Source: CAZEJK01 sp964512045
GTDB lineage: Bacteria > Acidobacteriota > Thermoanaerobaculia > Thermoanaerobaculales > Sulfomarinibacteraceae
NCBI GenBank assembly: GCA_964512045.1
Contig: CAZEJK010000083.1
Location: 1 to 21,498 of the forward strand
Length of the DNA: 21,498 bases
Direction of reading: 5' to 3'
Positions 1-8,299 of the stretch are shown here, one piece after another. The number at the start of each line of letters is the position of its first letter. Position 1 is the stretch's first letter. A program made the translations under genes and the position numbers. Under the pieces are notes generated by a model that was not told where the DNA came from, searched no databases, and was given only the letters and a program-made list of their open reading frames with translations.

Positions 1-1112
<1,112 letters not shown>

Positions 1113-1116
<4 letters not shown>

Positions 1117-4100
1117 TTCTCGTCCTCCTCGAGCTGCTCGAGCGCATGCCGTGCGTCGAGCGCGGTCTCGAGCCGTGGGTTGATCGCCAACGCTGTGTCG
1201 GCGTCGTGGAGCCCGTCCGAAACAACGGTTCCCAAAGGCTGGCCGTGCGTCCTGCGCCATCGGGCCTGCTGGAGCCTGAGATCGGCACGTAACGCGAGGC
1301 TCTCGGCGTCGTCGGTCGAGGCCTCGATGACGGCGCTGAGCTGCTCGTCGCAGCGAGCGAACAGTGCGCTCGGATCATTGCCATGGCGGGCCTGCCATGT
1401 CCCCTCGAGAAGGGCTGCGGTCGCCAGTGAGCGTCGCGGCGGGAGCCATGTCGGCTGGATCTGGCGCGAGGCTTCGAAAGCGTCGCGAGCAGCGGCGAGA
1501 TGGGCGAGCGGTGAGCGATTCTCCTCGAGAGACCAGTGGGCGGCGTCGAGGTGGACCGTGCCCAGGAGGAGCAGGGCCGAGGCTCGGTCGACCACTCGCG
1601 GCACGGCCCTCTCGAGGTGCTCGACGGCTCGGCCGAGCGGCTCGCCAGGGTCGTCTCCCTGTTGGCGTGCACGGTGGGCCTCGATGAGCAACGCGGCGCC
1701 CCGTTCCAGCTCTGCGTCGGCGAGCTCGGGCTCGAGCTCGAGGGCTCGATCGATCGCAGCGTTGGCCCTCTCGAGGTACGGTCGAGGGTCGCGTCCTGCG
1801 CTGAGCGCGGCGTGCGCCAGCCGGCGTTCCGCCTCGGCGTGGACACGGTGGTCGTGTGCAGTCGAGGAGCTGTTCGCGATCCGGCGGTAGAGCTCGGCCG
1901 CCGTCGCAAAGGTCGTGACCGCAGCCTCGATCTGCCCGCGGCTCGACTCGACCTGACCGCGTAAGAGCAGCAGATTCGCCTGCGCGACGCCAAGTGATGC
2001 ATGATCCTCCGTGCTGGCGACTGCAGGCGCGATGGCCGTCAGCCCATCCTCGATGACCGTTCTGGGGTCGCCTCCGGTCACCATCTCCCAGCTCGCGACG
2101 ATCCAGTAGGCATCGCCGAGCAGCGTGGCCACCTCGGTGTCGCCCGGCAGCAGCTGCGACGCCGTACCGTAGCGCTCGATCGCGCGGCGGGCGGCCGGAC
2201 GCGGGTCGTCGCTGCTGCGCAGCCGGTCGTAGGCGAGCCAGTAGCTGACCCAGCCGCTGAACAGGTACCCCGCCGGTTCCTCCGGGTCGATCTCGATCGC
2301 ACGCTCGGCGTGCTCTCGGGCCTGGGCGAACATCGGCGACGGGTCGCTGCCCCCGTCGCGCAGGTGGACGCGCGCTGCGAGAACGGACAGACCGGCGAGG
2401 GCCATGTGTGGCGTGGTGGCCTTCGGGTCCAAGAGCACAGCCTGCTCGCACGTGGCCACGGCCTGGTCCAGATTCTCCATGGCCACCGGCGCGAGCCCGG
2501 AGATGAGCCGACTCTCCGCCAGCTTGGTCTCGACGCCGCAGAGCCTGGCCCAGGCGTTGGGGTAGCTGCGGCCGACGCTGGTGGCCTGGCGGAACGCGTC
2601 TCGGGCCTGCTCCCAGATTGCCACCTCGTTGGCTGCGTCGCGCTCCTCCAGTGCGACGTCACCAGCGTGGAAGAAGTGCAGCTCACCTTCGAGCATCGGC
2701 GCCTCGTACATCCACGGGGCGGCATCGGCCAGGCGGGCGGTGGCGGCGAGCCCATCGTCGTACCGCTCCTCGATCATCGCGACGAGCCCTTCGATGTACG
2801 CCGCCGGCGTGGTCGAGCTCTCCCGACCGAGCTCGAGCATCTCCAGCGCCGGGTCGCGAAGCTCGCGGACCAGACGATCCCGCTCCGCGCCCCGCGGTTC
2901 CGCATCCCGGATGCGACGGCTCGCGATGATCCCGCGGTGGTAGAGCTGAGCCAGAACGACGCCGCGGGCGAAGGCGGCCTCCGGTGTGCGCACACCGGAG
3001 GCCCATGCCGCGTCCAGGTGCGTTCGGGCGGCTTCGAGCTCGCCCAGAGCGAGGTGGACCTGGCCGAAGGCGAGCGCACCCGGGCCTTGGGCCAGTCTGC
3101 CGAGAGCGTTCATCTGCTCGCGGAGGCGTTCCTGGCGTCGTTGGACCTCGGTACGCGCGGGCTCGAGGTCATGCATCGGGCTCAGGTACTCCGCGCGCAT
3201 CATCCAGGTGATGTCGCGCGCCTCGGCGGCGAACTGCTGGGCGATGGTGACCTGACGCCGGGCTCGCAGCTCGCGCCAGCCGATGGCCGCAATCGCCAGG
3301 ATCGCCACGATCGCGGCCGCAGCGCCGAGAGCCCTTCGGGTGCGCTGCCGCCGTTCCCGGTGCGGCCGGTCGAGGATCCAGCGGAGGCGCGCAGCGGTCT
3401 CGGTTGCGGTCGGACGGCGCCGCGGGTCGAGGTTCTCGAGCTCGTCGATCAGCTGGGCGAGGTCGCGGTCGTCGATGCGCTCCGCGGGGACGGTCGCCGC
3501 CCGCGCGACCATCGAGAGAAGCTCGACGCCAGTGGCGCCGCCGTAGGCGTCGCGACCCGTGAAGATCTCCTGGAGCATGACGCCGAGCGCGTACATGTCG
3601 GCCGCCGAGGTGACCCGCTCCCCGCGGGCCTGCTCCGGGCTCATGTAGCGGACGGTGCCGATCAGCATGCCTTCGCTGGTGACCGGTGGGCCGGCGGGTC
3701 GAGACGCGTACGGGGCGGTCTCGTCGTTGCCTTCGGGCCACAATGGTGTGCCGGTGCCGTCGATCAGCGTCTCCGACTCGTCGATCGCTGCCGGGTCCGG
3801 TGCTCGTTGGCGGCTCCGCACTGGCTCCAGCATTGAACGTGCGATCCCGAAGTCGAGCACCTTGGCGCGCAGCTCGGGCGTCACCATGATGTTGTCGGGC
3901 TTGAGATCGCGGTGCACGATCTCCTGCGAGTGGGCTGCGGCGAGGGCATCAGCGACCTGGGCGAACAGGTCCAGGAGCTCGTTGCGGGTGAGCGTGCCGG
4001 TCATCTCGCGCAGCGTGCGGCCGTCGATGTACTCGAGGATCAGGCAGTCGGCCTCGTCGGTCTCCGCCAGGTCGTGGATCCGGCAGATCCCGGGGTGGTC

Positions 4101-4292
4101 GAGCTTGGACAGTAGACGAGCCTCCCGCAGCAGCCGAGCCTTCGCCTCCGGGTGGAGGCGCCGGGTCTCGGTCAGCCGCTTGACCGCCACGTCGCGCTCC
4201 AGCCCCTCGTCGAAGCCGCGGTACACCTCGCCCATGCCGCCGCGACCCACGCGCGCGTCGATCCGCACCCGGCCGATCCGCTTTCCGATCAT
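1113..4292 (-). CDS. Membrane Ser/Thr protein kinase with TPR-like C-terminal region
   Basis: 1059 aa. The start ATG (4290-4292) follows AAAGGA by 8 bases; the frame stays open further upstream, but only through palindromic repeat DNA. The Hanks-type kinase domain spans about residues 8-310: glycine loop GRGGMGEVY (16-24), VAVK lysine K38, E57, catalytic loop HRDLKPDN with D129, DFG at 147-149, and YMSPEQARGE. The activation segment is long, with 71 residues from DFG to SPE and an insert rich in Asp, Glu, Pro and Gly. One membrane helix lies at about 321-340. About 700 residues of alanine-rich helical repeats follow, several resembling TPR units (for example around ERAIEIDPEEPAGYLFSGW). In this topology the repeats would be outside the cytoplasm. 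It forms an operon with the FHA regulator, its likely partner. Kinases of this layout are numerous in myxobacteria. The signal sensed is unknown. Confidence 0.94.
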
Positions 4293-4314
4293 CTGCACTG
4301 TCCTTTCTGAGACG

Positions 4315-4343
4315 AGTGTAGCGAAGGCGTTCAGGGATGACGA
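4315..4343 (-). promoter_or_regulatory. Possible promoter of the kinase-regulator operon
   Basis: Reading the minus strand, a -35-like TCGTCA (4338-4343) is followed after exactly 17 bases by a -10-like TACACT (4315-4320). Each matches the sigma-70 consensus at four of six positions. Transcription would start near 4308, about 15 bases upstream of the kinase ATG. The palindrome cluster begins about 10 bases upstream of the -35 box. This is prediction from sequence only. Confidence 0.35.
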
Positions 4344-4354
4344 GTGCACGGTTC

Positions 4355-4588
4355 GTCCGCCGGATGCGGACCCGAGGTCCGCGTTCCGTGGGCGTGGTCG
4401 GACACCGTTCGGCATGCGATTGGACCGCGGACGTCCCGTCCGCAGGGGTGAGCCTGCAGCGAAGCCGGATGCGGACCAGAGGTCCGCGGTCCCTGCGAGT
4501 GCGTGGGCCCGCAGACTGTCCCCCACTGAGCCTTCGAACCCCGAAAGGACCGCGGACGTCCGGTCCGCAGGGGTGAGCTACAGCGAAG
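4355..4588. repeat. Cluster of four 17-bp palindromes GCGGAC-N5-GTCCGC inside longer repeats
   Basis: Perfect copies lie at 4366-4382, 4427-4443, 4471-4487 and 4552-4568. All have the same 6-bp arms and five-base spacer, with spacers CCGAG, GTCCC, CAGAG and GTCCG. An extra GTCCGC half at 4355-4360 lies 11 bp before the first GCGGAC, so three half-sites repeat with an 11-bp period. Two copies belong to a longer direct repeat (4422-4464 and 4547-4588, about 42 bases, near identical and including CAGGGGTGAGC). The other two share CCGGATGCGGACC (4360 and 4465). The cluster fills most of the 403-base space between the kinase start and the hydrolase stop. I see no convincing gene here. Possible roles are regulator binding sites upstream of the kinase promoter, or a REP-like palindromic repeat family. 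Confidence 0.8.
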
Positions 4589-4681
4589 TCGGCAGCCGGG
4601 CCCGGACCTTCGGAGCCCTGGCCGTCGGGTTGACCGAACGCCACGCCGGTTGGCAACGGGGGCTCGGTCGAGATGACGTGT

Positions 4682-4694
4682 CCCCGCGGCGGGG
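4682..4694 (-). terminator. Possible hairpin just after the hydrolase gene
   Basis: CCCCG-CGG-CGGGG forms a 5-bp, all G:C stem one base beyond the hydrolase stop codon. No T-tract follows on the minus strand, so it could stabilise the mRNA end rather than terminate transcription. Confidence 0.3.
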
Positions 4695-4695
4695 C

Positions 4696-5373
4696 TCAGT
4701 ACTCCAGGCTTTCTCCGATCGGCAGCACCTGGCCCTGGAAGCCTGCGTCCTGGATCTTGGCCACAAACTCTTCCGGATCGACCTCGATGACCTCGAAGGT
4801 CTTGTAGTGCATCGGGATCGTCAGCTTCGGCTTGAGCAGCTCGGTGGCCTTGACGGCGTCGCGGATCCCCATGGTGAAGTTGTCGCCGATCGGCAGGACG
4901 GCCACGTCGATCGGGTGCATCTCACCGATGAGCTGCATGTCGAGGAACAGGCCGGTGTCGCCGGGATGGTAGAAGGTCGTGCCGTCCATGGTGATCAGGA
5001 AGCCGCATGGGTTGCCGGTATAGGTGCCGTCCGGAGCGCACGAGCCGTGGTGGGCGATGGTCAGCTTGACGCGACCGAACGGGAAGTCGAAGCCGCCGCC
5101 GATATGCATCGGATGGACGGTCGCTCCCCGCTCGGCGCAGTAGTTGGCGAGCTCGAACGGCGCGACGATGGTGGCGTCGTTGGCAGCGGCGATCTCGAGG
5201 GCGTCGCCGATATGGTCGCCGTGGCCGTGCGTGAGGAGCACGAAGTCCACCGCGATCTCCTCTGGTTTGACTGTGGCCAGCGGGTTGCCGGAGAGGAACG
5301 GATCGATGACGATCCGGCCGTTGCTGCCGGTGACGGTGAACGCCGAGTGTCCGAGATAGGTCAGGGTGGGCAT
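4696..5373 (-). CDS. Metallo-beta-lactamase-fold metal-dependent hydrolase, UPF0173 type
   Basis: 225 aa, the usual length for the UPF0173 / UlaG-like branch of the metallo-beta-lactamase fold. It begins MPTLTYLGHSAF and carries the metal motif THGHGDHIGD with H49, H51, D53 and H54. Other likely ligands are H109 (AHHGS), D139 (HPGDTG) and H189 (IPMHY). There is no signal peptide, so it is cytoplasmic. Members bind two metal ions and are predicted hydrolases, but the substrate is usually unknown and nothing here reveals it. The ATG (5371-5373) has GAGG a short distance upstream. It is transcribed away from the speD operon across a 137-base spacer that contains one copy of the GCGGAC-N5-GTCCGC palindrome, and four more copies lie beyond its 3' end. 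Confidence 0.92.
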   Translation of the reverse strand: MPTLTYLGHSAFTVTGSNGRIVIDPFLSGNPLATVKPEEIAVDFVLLTHGHGDHIGDALEIAAANDATIVAPFELANYCAERGATVHPMHIGGGFDFPFGRVKLTIAHHGSCAPDGTYTGNPCGFLITMDGTTFYHPGDTGLFLDMQLIGEMHPIDVAVLPIGDNFTMGIRDAVKATELLKPKLTIPMHYKTFEVIEVDPEEFVAKIQDAGFQGQVLPIGESLEY

Positions 5374-5395
5374 TGTTCGACCTCGCTTTCTGTGG

Positions 5396-5412
5396 GCGGA
5401 CGCGGGGTCCGC
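5396..5412. repeat. Fifth GCGGAC-N5-GTCCGC palindrome, between hydrolase and speD
   Basis: A perfect copy with spacer GCGGG, 23 bases upstream of the hydrolase ATG and 99 bases upstream of the speD GTG. Arms and spacer length match the four copies at 4366-4568. It sits in a divergent promoter region, where a bound protein could affect either gene. Confidence 0.75.
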
Positions 5413-5447
5413 AGTGTTCTCGGGAACCCATGGTAGCGCGGGTCGCG

Positions 5448-5456
5448 TGGTACACT
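5448..5456 (+). promoter_or_regulatory. Possible extended -10 promoter element for the speD operon
   Basis: TGGTACACT contains the TG of an extended -10 element followed by TACACT (5451-5456). No good -35 box lies 16-18 bases upstream, as is common for extended -10 promoters. The start would be near 5463, leaving a leader of about 48 bases before the GTG of speD. Confidence 0.3.
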
Positions 5457-5510
5457 TTGGGGGATGTTCAGGAGCGGGGAATCGGGTCGTACCTGTGTTG
5501 GGGGGTCGGG

Positions 5511-5888
5511 GTGACTCCGAGTGGCGTGCACCTTCTGGCCGACCTCTGGGGTGTGGATGCCGGCGCGCTGAATGAGCCGGCGGCGCTCGAGGCGACCATG
5601 GTCGAGGCGGTGCGGCGCGGTGGCGCCACCGTGATCGACTCGCGCTTCGCCCAGTTCGAGCCGCATGGCGTGAGCGGGGTGGTGCTGCTGGCCGAAAGCC
5701 ATGCCAGCATCCATACCTGGCCCGAGCATGGCTACGCGGCGGTGGATGTGTACACCTGCGGTCCCGAGACGATCGCGCGCGCGGTGCTGGCGGAGATCGA
5801 GGGGGCGCTGACGCCCGAGCACCATGAGGTCCACCGGGTGGACCGCGGGATCGCGCCGCCAGTGCCGAGGGCCGTGGTGGGAGGATGA
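5511..5888 (+). CDS. speD: S-adenosylmethionine decarboxylase proenzyme (SpeD)
   Basis: 125 aa, the normal size of the short prokaryotic (Thermotoga-type) enzyme. It decarboxylates AdoMet to give the aminopropyl donor for spermidine synthesis. The proenzyme cuts itself between E62 and S63 in AESHASIHTWPEHGYAAVD, and S63 becomes the pyruvoyl cofactor. S63, H68 and C83 (VYTCG) fall at the same numbers as the processing and catalytic residues of the Thermotoga maritima enzyme, which supports activity and the GTG start (5511-5513), preceded by a G-rich stretch. The frame is open further upstream, but that extension adds residues absent from the family. It is the first gene of a six-gene operon that ends with a spermidine-synthase-domain protein, so donor and transferase are made together. 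Confidence 0.95.
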   Translation: MTPSGVHLLADLWGVDAGALNEPAALEATMVEAVRRGGATVIDSRFAQFEPHGVSGVVLLAESHASIHTWPEHGYAAVDVYTCGPETIARAVLAEIEGALTPEHHEVHRVDRGIAPPVPRAVVGG

Positions 5889-5890
5889 TG

Positions 5891-6520
5891 ATGGAAGTCG
5901 AGCTCACCTGTCCCGCCTGTGGCGCCCACGCCGAGGTCCACAACCCGGGTGTGATCTCGGTGACGTGCGAGTACTGCGGGACCACGGTGTTCTGGGACCG
6001 GGAGAAGGTGCGCGACGCTGGCGTACGTTCGACGTTGCCCGAGGGGTTCACCCGCCTGTACCGTGGCGCCCGAGGCACGCTGCTCAAGAAGCGGTTCAAC
6101 GTCCTCGGCCGCGTTCGCTACAGCTTCGGCCGCGGCTTCTGGGACGAGTGGTTCCTGGAGCTCGAGGACGGCAGCACCGCATGGCTGACCGAGGACGACC
6201 ACGAGCTGGCCCTGGAGACGGAGGTCAGCGGCGACGGCGTCGCACCGTTCGATCAGCTCCGGCCGGGCCAGTCGTTCATGCTCCGCGACCAGTGGTTCGT
6301 GGTCGAGGAGGTGGGCGAGGCGAGCTGTCTCGGCATCGAGGGGCAGCTGCCGAACGACGTGCTGCCGGGCGAGACGTACCCGTACGTCGATGCGGCCAGC
6401 CCGGATGGCCGATACACGTTGGGCATCGAGTACGACGCCTCCCCACCGACGGTGTTTCGCGGTCGATGGGTCAAGCCTGCCAACCTGCAGCTCGATGATG
6501 ACGGTGGAGGATGGTCATGA
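5891..6520 (+). CDS. Zinc-ribbon DUF4178 protein (soluble)
   Basis: 209 aa. A zinc ribbon at the N-terminus has two CxxC pairs (C7/C10 and C26/C29) separated by 15 residues. It is followed by a beta-rich region with the pattern YSFGRGFWDEWFLEL and DGSTAWLTEDDHEL, which I recognise as DUF4178. No signal peptide or membrane segment is visible. Three ATGs stand in a row (5885, 5888, 5891). GGGAGG ending at 5884 gives ideal spacing only to the third, so 5891 is chosen; the others would overlap the speD stop. The last bases overlap the next gene as ATGA. The molecular function of DUF4178 is unknown to me. Its position between speD and the membrane transferase suggests an accessory or adaptor role in the same pathway (inference). 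Confidence 0.85.
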   Translation: MEVELTCPACGAHAEVHNPGVISVTCEYCGTTVFWDREKVRDAGVRSTLPEGFTRLYRGARGTLLKKRFNVLGRVRYSFGRGFWDEWFLELEDGSTAWLTEDDHELALETEVSGDGVAPFDQLRPGQSFMLRDQWFVVEEVGEASCLGIEGQLPNDVLPGETYPYVDAASPDGRYTLGIEYDASPPTVFRGRWVKPANLQLDDDGGGWS

Positions 6521-7830
6521 GCACGCCGGCAGTGGACCCGGAACGGTTCGCGCTCGGGCAAGGGCGGCCCCGCCCGGAGCATACGCCGAAGCCGCTCAAG
6601 TGCGGCAACTGCGGGGCGAGCCTGTCGATCGCCAATGAGCACACCGAGCTGGTGGTGTGCGATTACTGCGGATCACATCTGGACGTGGGCGCCGAGGAGC
6701 AGAAGGTCCTGGGCGTTGGTGGCGGTCAGAGGTGGGAGTTCCCCCTGTCGCTGGGCACGAAGTACCGGCACAAGACCGTCGAGTACGAGGTCATCGCGCG
6801 CCTGGCGTGGATCGAGGACAACGACCCGACGGAGCTGACGCGACAGTACCTGCTCCACAACCCGGTCCACGGGACCCTGTGGCTGAGCGAGTACCACGGC
6901 CACTGGGACCTGTCGTGGCGCTCGCACGTGATGCCGAAGACCGAGGCGTTCGGACGGCAGCGCGGCGACACCATCGAAACGTACGACAACCGTCGCTGGG
7001 TGTGCCAGGGCAGCGGTACGTATGAGCTGGCCTATGTGGACGGGGCTTTGCCATGGCTCGCTCAGGTGGGCGACCGGCAGCAGTACGCCGAGTTCGTCGA
7101 GGCCTCGGGGGCACGCGAACGCTACGAGGTGGAGCGGTCGGGCTCCGAGGTGGAGTACGGTCGGGGCACGGCGCTCGATCCGCGACAGGTGGAAGCGGCC
7201 ACCGGTGTGCGCGACCTTCCTGCGGCCGGGGTGGTCGACGAGAATGCGGCACTCAAGGCGCGCGGGTTCAAGAGGCTGACGATGATCGCGTTGATCGTGC
7301 TGCTGATCAACGGTGTGGCGTGCATGGTCACCAAGCTCAGCGGGAGCACGGTGCTCGATCAGCAGTTCGCTCCGGACGAGCTGATCGGGGAGGTCTTCTC
7401 GCAGCCGTTCGAGATCGCCAATCCTGGTGACCTGGTCCGCGTCAAGCTCCGAGCGCCGCTGAACAACTCGTGGATGGCGGTCAACCTGGCTCTCGTCGAG
7501 GGCGAGGATGTGGTGCTCCACACCGCTGATGCGGACATGCAGTACTACCACGGGGTCGATGGTGGCGAGAGCTGGAGTGAAGGGAGCCGTTCCAAGGCGG
7601 TTGACTTCAAGGTGGCCGAGGCCGGGACCTACCGCCTGCTCATCCAGGCCTCCGGCAACCGCGGCTCGGCAAATCAAGCCGCGAAGCCGGACGAGTACCT
7701 CCGGGTACGGGTCATCGATGGCGCGCGGATGTCACGCTACTTCATACTGATGATCATCGCGTCGGCGGCGGTCCTGGTGATCACTGGCCTGGCCTACGGG
7801 GCGTGGAAGAGCGAGGGCGAGGAGGATTAG
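6517..7830 (+). CDS. Zinc-ribbon DUF4178 protein with two membrane helices and an extracytoplasmic domain
   Basis: 437 aa. The N-terminal zinc ribbon has C29/C32 and C48/C51, with the same 15-residue gap as the preceding gene. A DUF4178-like region covers about 65-235 and includes two imperfect halves (TLWLSEYHGHWDLSW near 125; RRWVCQGSGTYELAYVDGAL near 165). Membrane helices lie at about 254-272 and 408-430. Between them about 135 residues form a beta-rich domain (EIANPGDLVRVKLRAP, AEAGTYRLLIQASGN) that should be outside the cytoplasm and looks like a bacterial beta-sandwich binding domain. ATG 6517 is preferred over ATG 6511 because GGTGGAGG ends six bases before it, and it creates an ATGA overlap with the upstream stop. 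It probably anchors the zinc-ribbon module to the membrane next to the DUF350 and transferase proteins. Confidence 0.87.
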   Translation: MSTPAVDPERFALGQGRPRPEHTPKPLKCGNCGASLSIANEHTELVVCDYCGSHLDVGAEEQKVLGVGGGQRWEFPLSLGTKYRHKTVEYEVIARLAWIEDNDPTELTRQYLLHNPVHGTLWLSEYHGHWDLSWRSHVMPKTEAFGRQRGDTIETYDNRRWVCQGSGTYELAYVDGALPWLAQVGDRQQYAEFVEASGARERYEVERSGSEVEYGRGTALDPRQVEAATGVRDLPAAGVVDENAALKARGFKRLTMIALIVLLINGVACMVTKLSGSTVLDQQFAPDELIGEVFSQPFEIANPGDLVRVKLRAPLNNSWMAVNLALVEGEDVVLHTADADMQYYHGVDGGESWSEGSRSKAVDFKVAEAGTYRLLIQASGNRGSANQAAKPDEYLRVRVIDGARMSRYFILMIIASAAVLVITGLAYGAWKSEGEED

Positions 7831-7835
7831 AGACC

Positions 7836-8051
7836 ATGGGTCTGAAGAAGATCTTGCTGTATGGGGCGCTGTTGGGTGGGACCGCCGGAGCCGGCGCGGC
7901 TACCTTGGCCAACGCCGGAGCGCCGCCGTTGGAGCACCCGCAGGGTGTGAGCTTGAAGGAGACCAGCGTCCGGACGGACCGCGGTGCGGCGTTCTTCCCC
8001 GGCTACTGGGGGCGATCCCACCGCGGCGGCGGTCTGCGCGGTGGCAAGTGA
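7836..8051 (+). CDS. Small secreted or membrane-anchored Gly-rich protein
   Basis: 71 aa. It begins MGLKKILLYGALLGGTAGAG, a basic start and short hydrophobic stretch that could be a signal peptide or a single anchor. The middle is short and polar. The tail (about 51-71) is rich in Gly, Arg and aromatic residues (FFPGYWGRSHRGGG) and ends in lysine. The start lies five bases after the upstream stop, with GGAGG about ten bases before it. I do not recognise a family. Its place inside the operon and G/C-ending codons support a real gene. It could be a structural partner or even an acceptor of the pathway's chemistry, but that is speculation. Confidence 0.7.
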   Translation: MGLKKILLYGALLGGTAGAGAATLANAGAPPLEHPQGVSLKETSVRTDRGAAFFPGYWGRSHRGGGLRGGK

Positions 8052-8083
8052 TCGGTCGGGACCGAAGATGAACTGGAGAGAGC

Positions 8084-8299
8084 ATGATTGATCAGTTACA
8101 CATGTCGCAGCTCCTGTGGTCGGTGATCTATGCCGTCCTCGGTGTCGTGATCTTCGCCATCTCCTTCTGGCTGATCGACCGGCTGACGCCGTTCTCGATC
8201 CGCAAGGAGATCGAGGAGGACCAGAACACCGCCCTCGGGATCATCATCGGCGCAGTGATTATCGGTCTGGCCATCATCATCTCCGCTGCGATTGTCTGA
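8084..8299 (+). CDS. DUF350 (UPF0719) family small membrane protein
   Basis: 71 aa with two membrane helices at about 12-31 and 50-70. They are joined by a polar loop containing DRLTPFSIRKEIEEDQNTA, followed by LGIIIGAVIIGLAIIISAAI, the pattern of DUF350. The family is usually longer (two repeats of this unit, about 130 aa), so this is a single-unit form. The ATG follows GGAGAG by a few bases. Its end overlaps the start of the transferase gene by eight bases, which implies coupled translation. Function is unknown; members are found with membrane stress and polyamine-related gene clusters (recalled, not checked). Confidence 0.85.
   Translation: MIDQLHMSQLLWSVIYAVLGVVIFAISFWLIDRLTPFSIRKEIEEDQNTALGIIIGAVIIGLAIIISAAIV

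Noticed and set aside
2001..3836. Long open frames antisense to the kinase and other genes (also near 763-1890, 3655-5436, 11547-12584, 12259-13848, 14002-15378)
   Set aside because: They are mirror frames created by high GC third positions; their proteins are low-complexity (Arg/Ala/Ser or Asp/Glu/His/Gln rich), have no motifs, and lie opposite genes with complete domains.
4293..4526. Extension of the kinase reading frame upstream to 4526
   Set aside because: The frame stays open only because the palindromic repeats lack stops; the added residues are repetitive (two RTRGPRS-like strings in another frame) and the ATG at 4292 has a ribosome site and begins the kinase domain.
4360..4588. CRISPR array
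   Set aside because: Repeats are palindromes with irregular spacing (61, 44, 81 bp) and the longer flanks alternate between two types; no unique spacers of constant length and no cas genes.
8292..8294. A GTG near 8394 as an alternative transferase start
   Set aside because: It would remove an acidic N-terminus with good coding bias and part of the first membrane helix; the TTG gives a coupled overlap.
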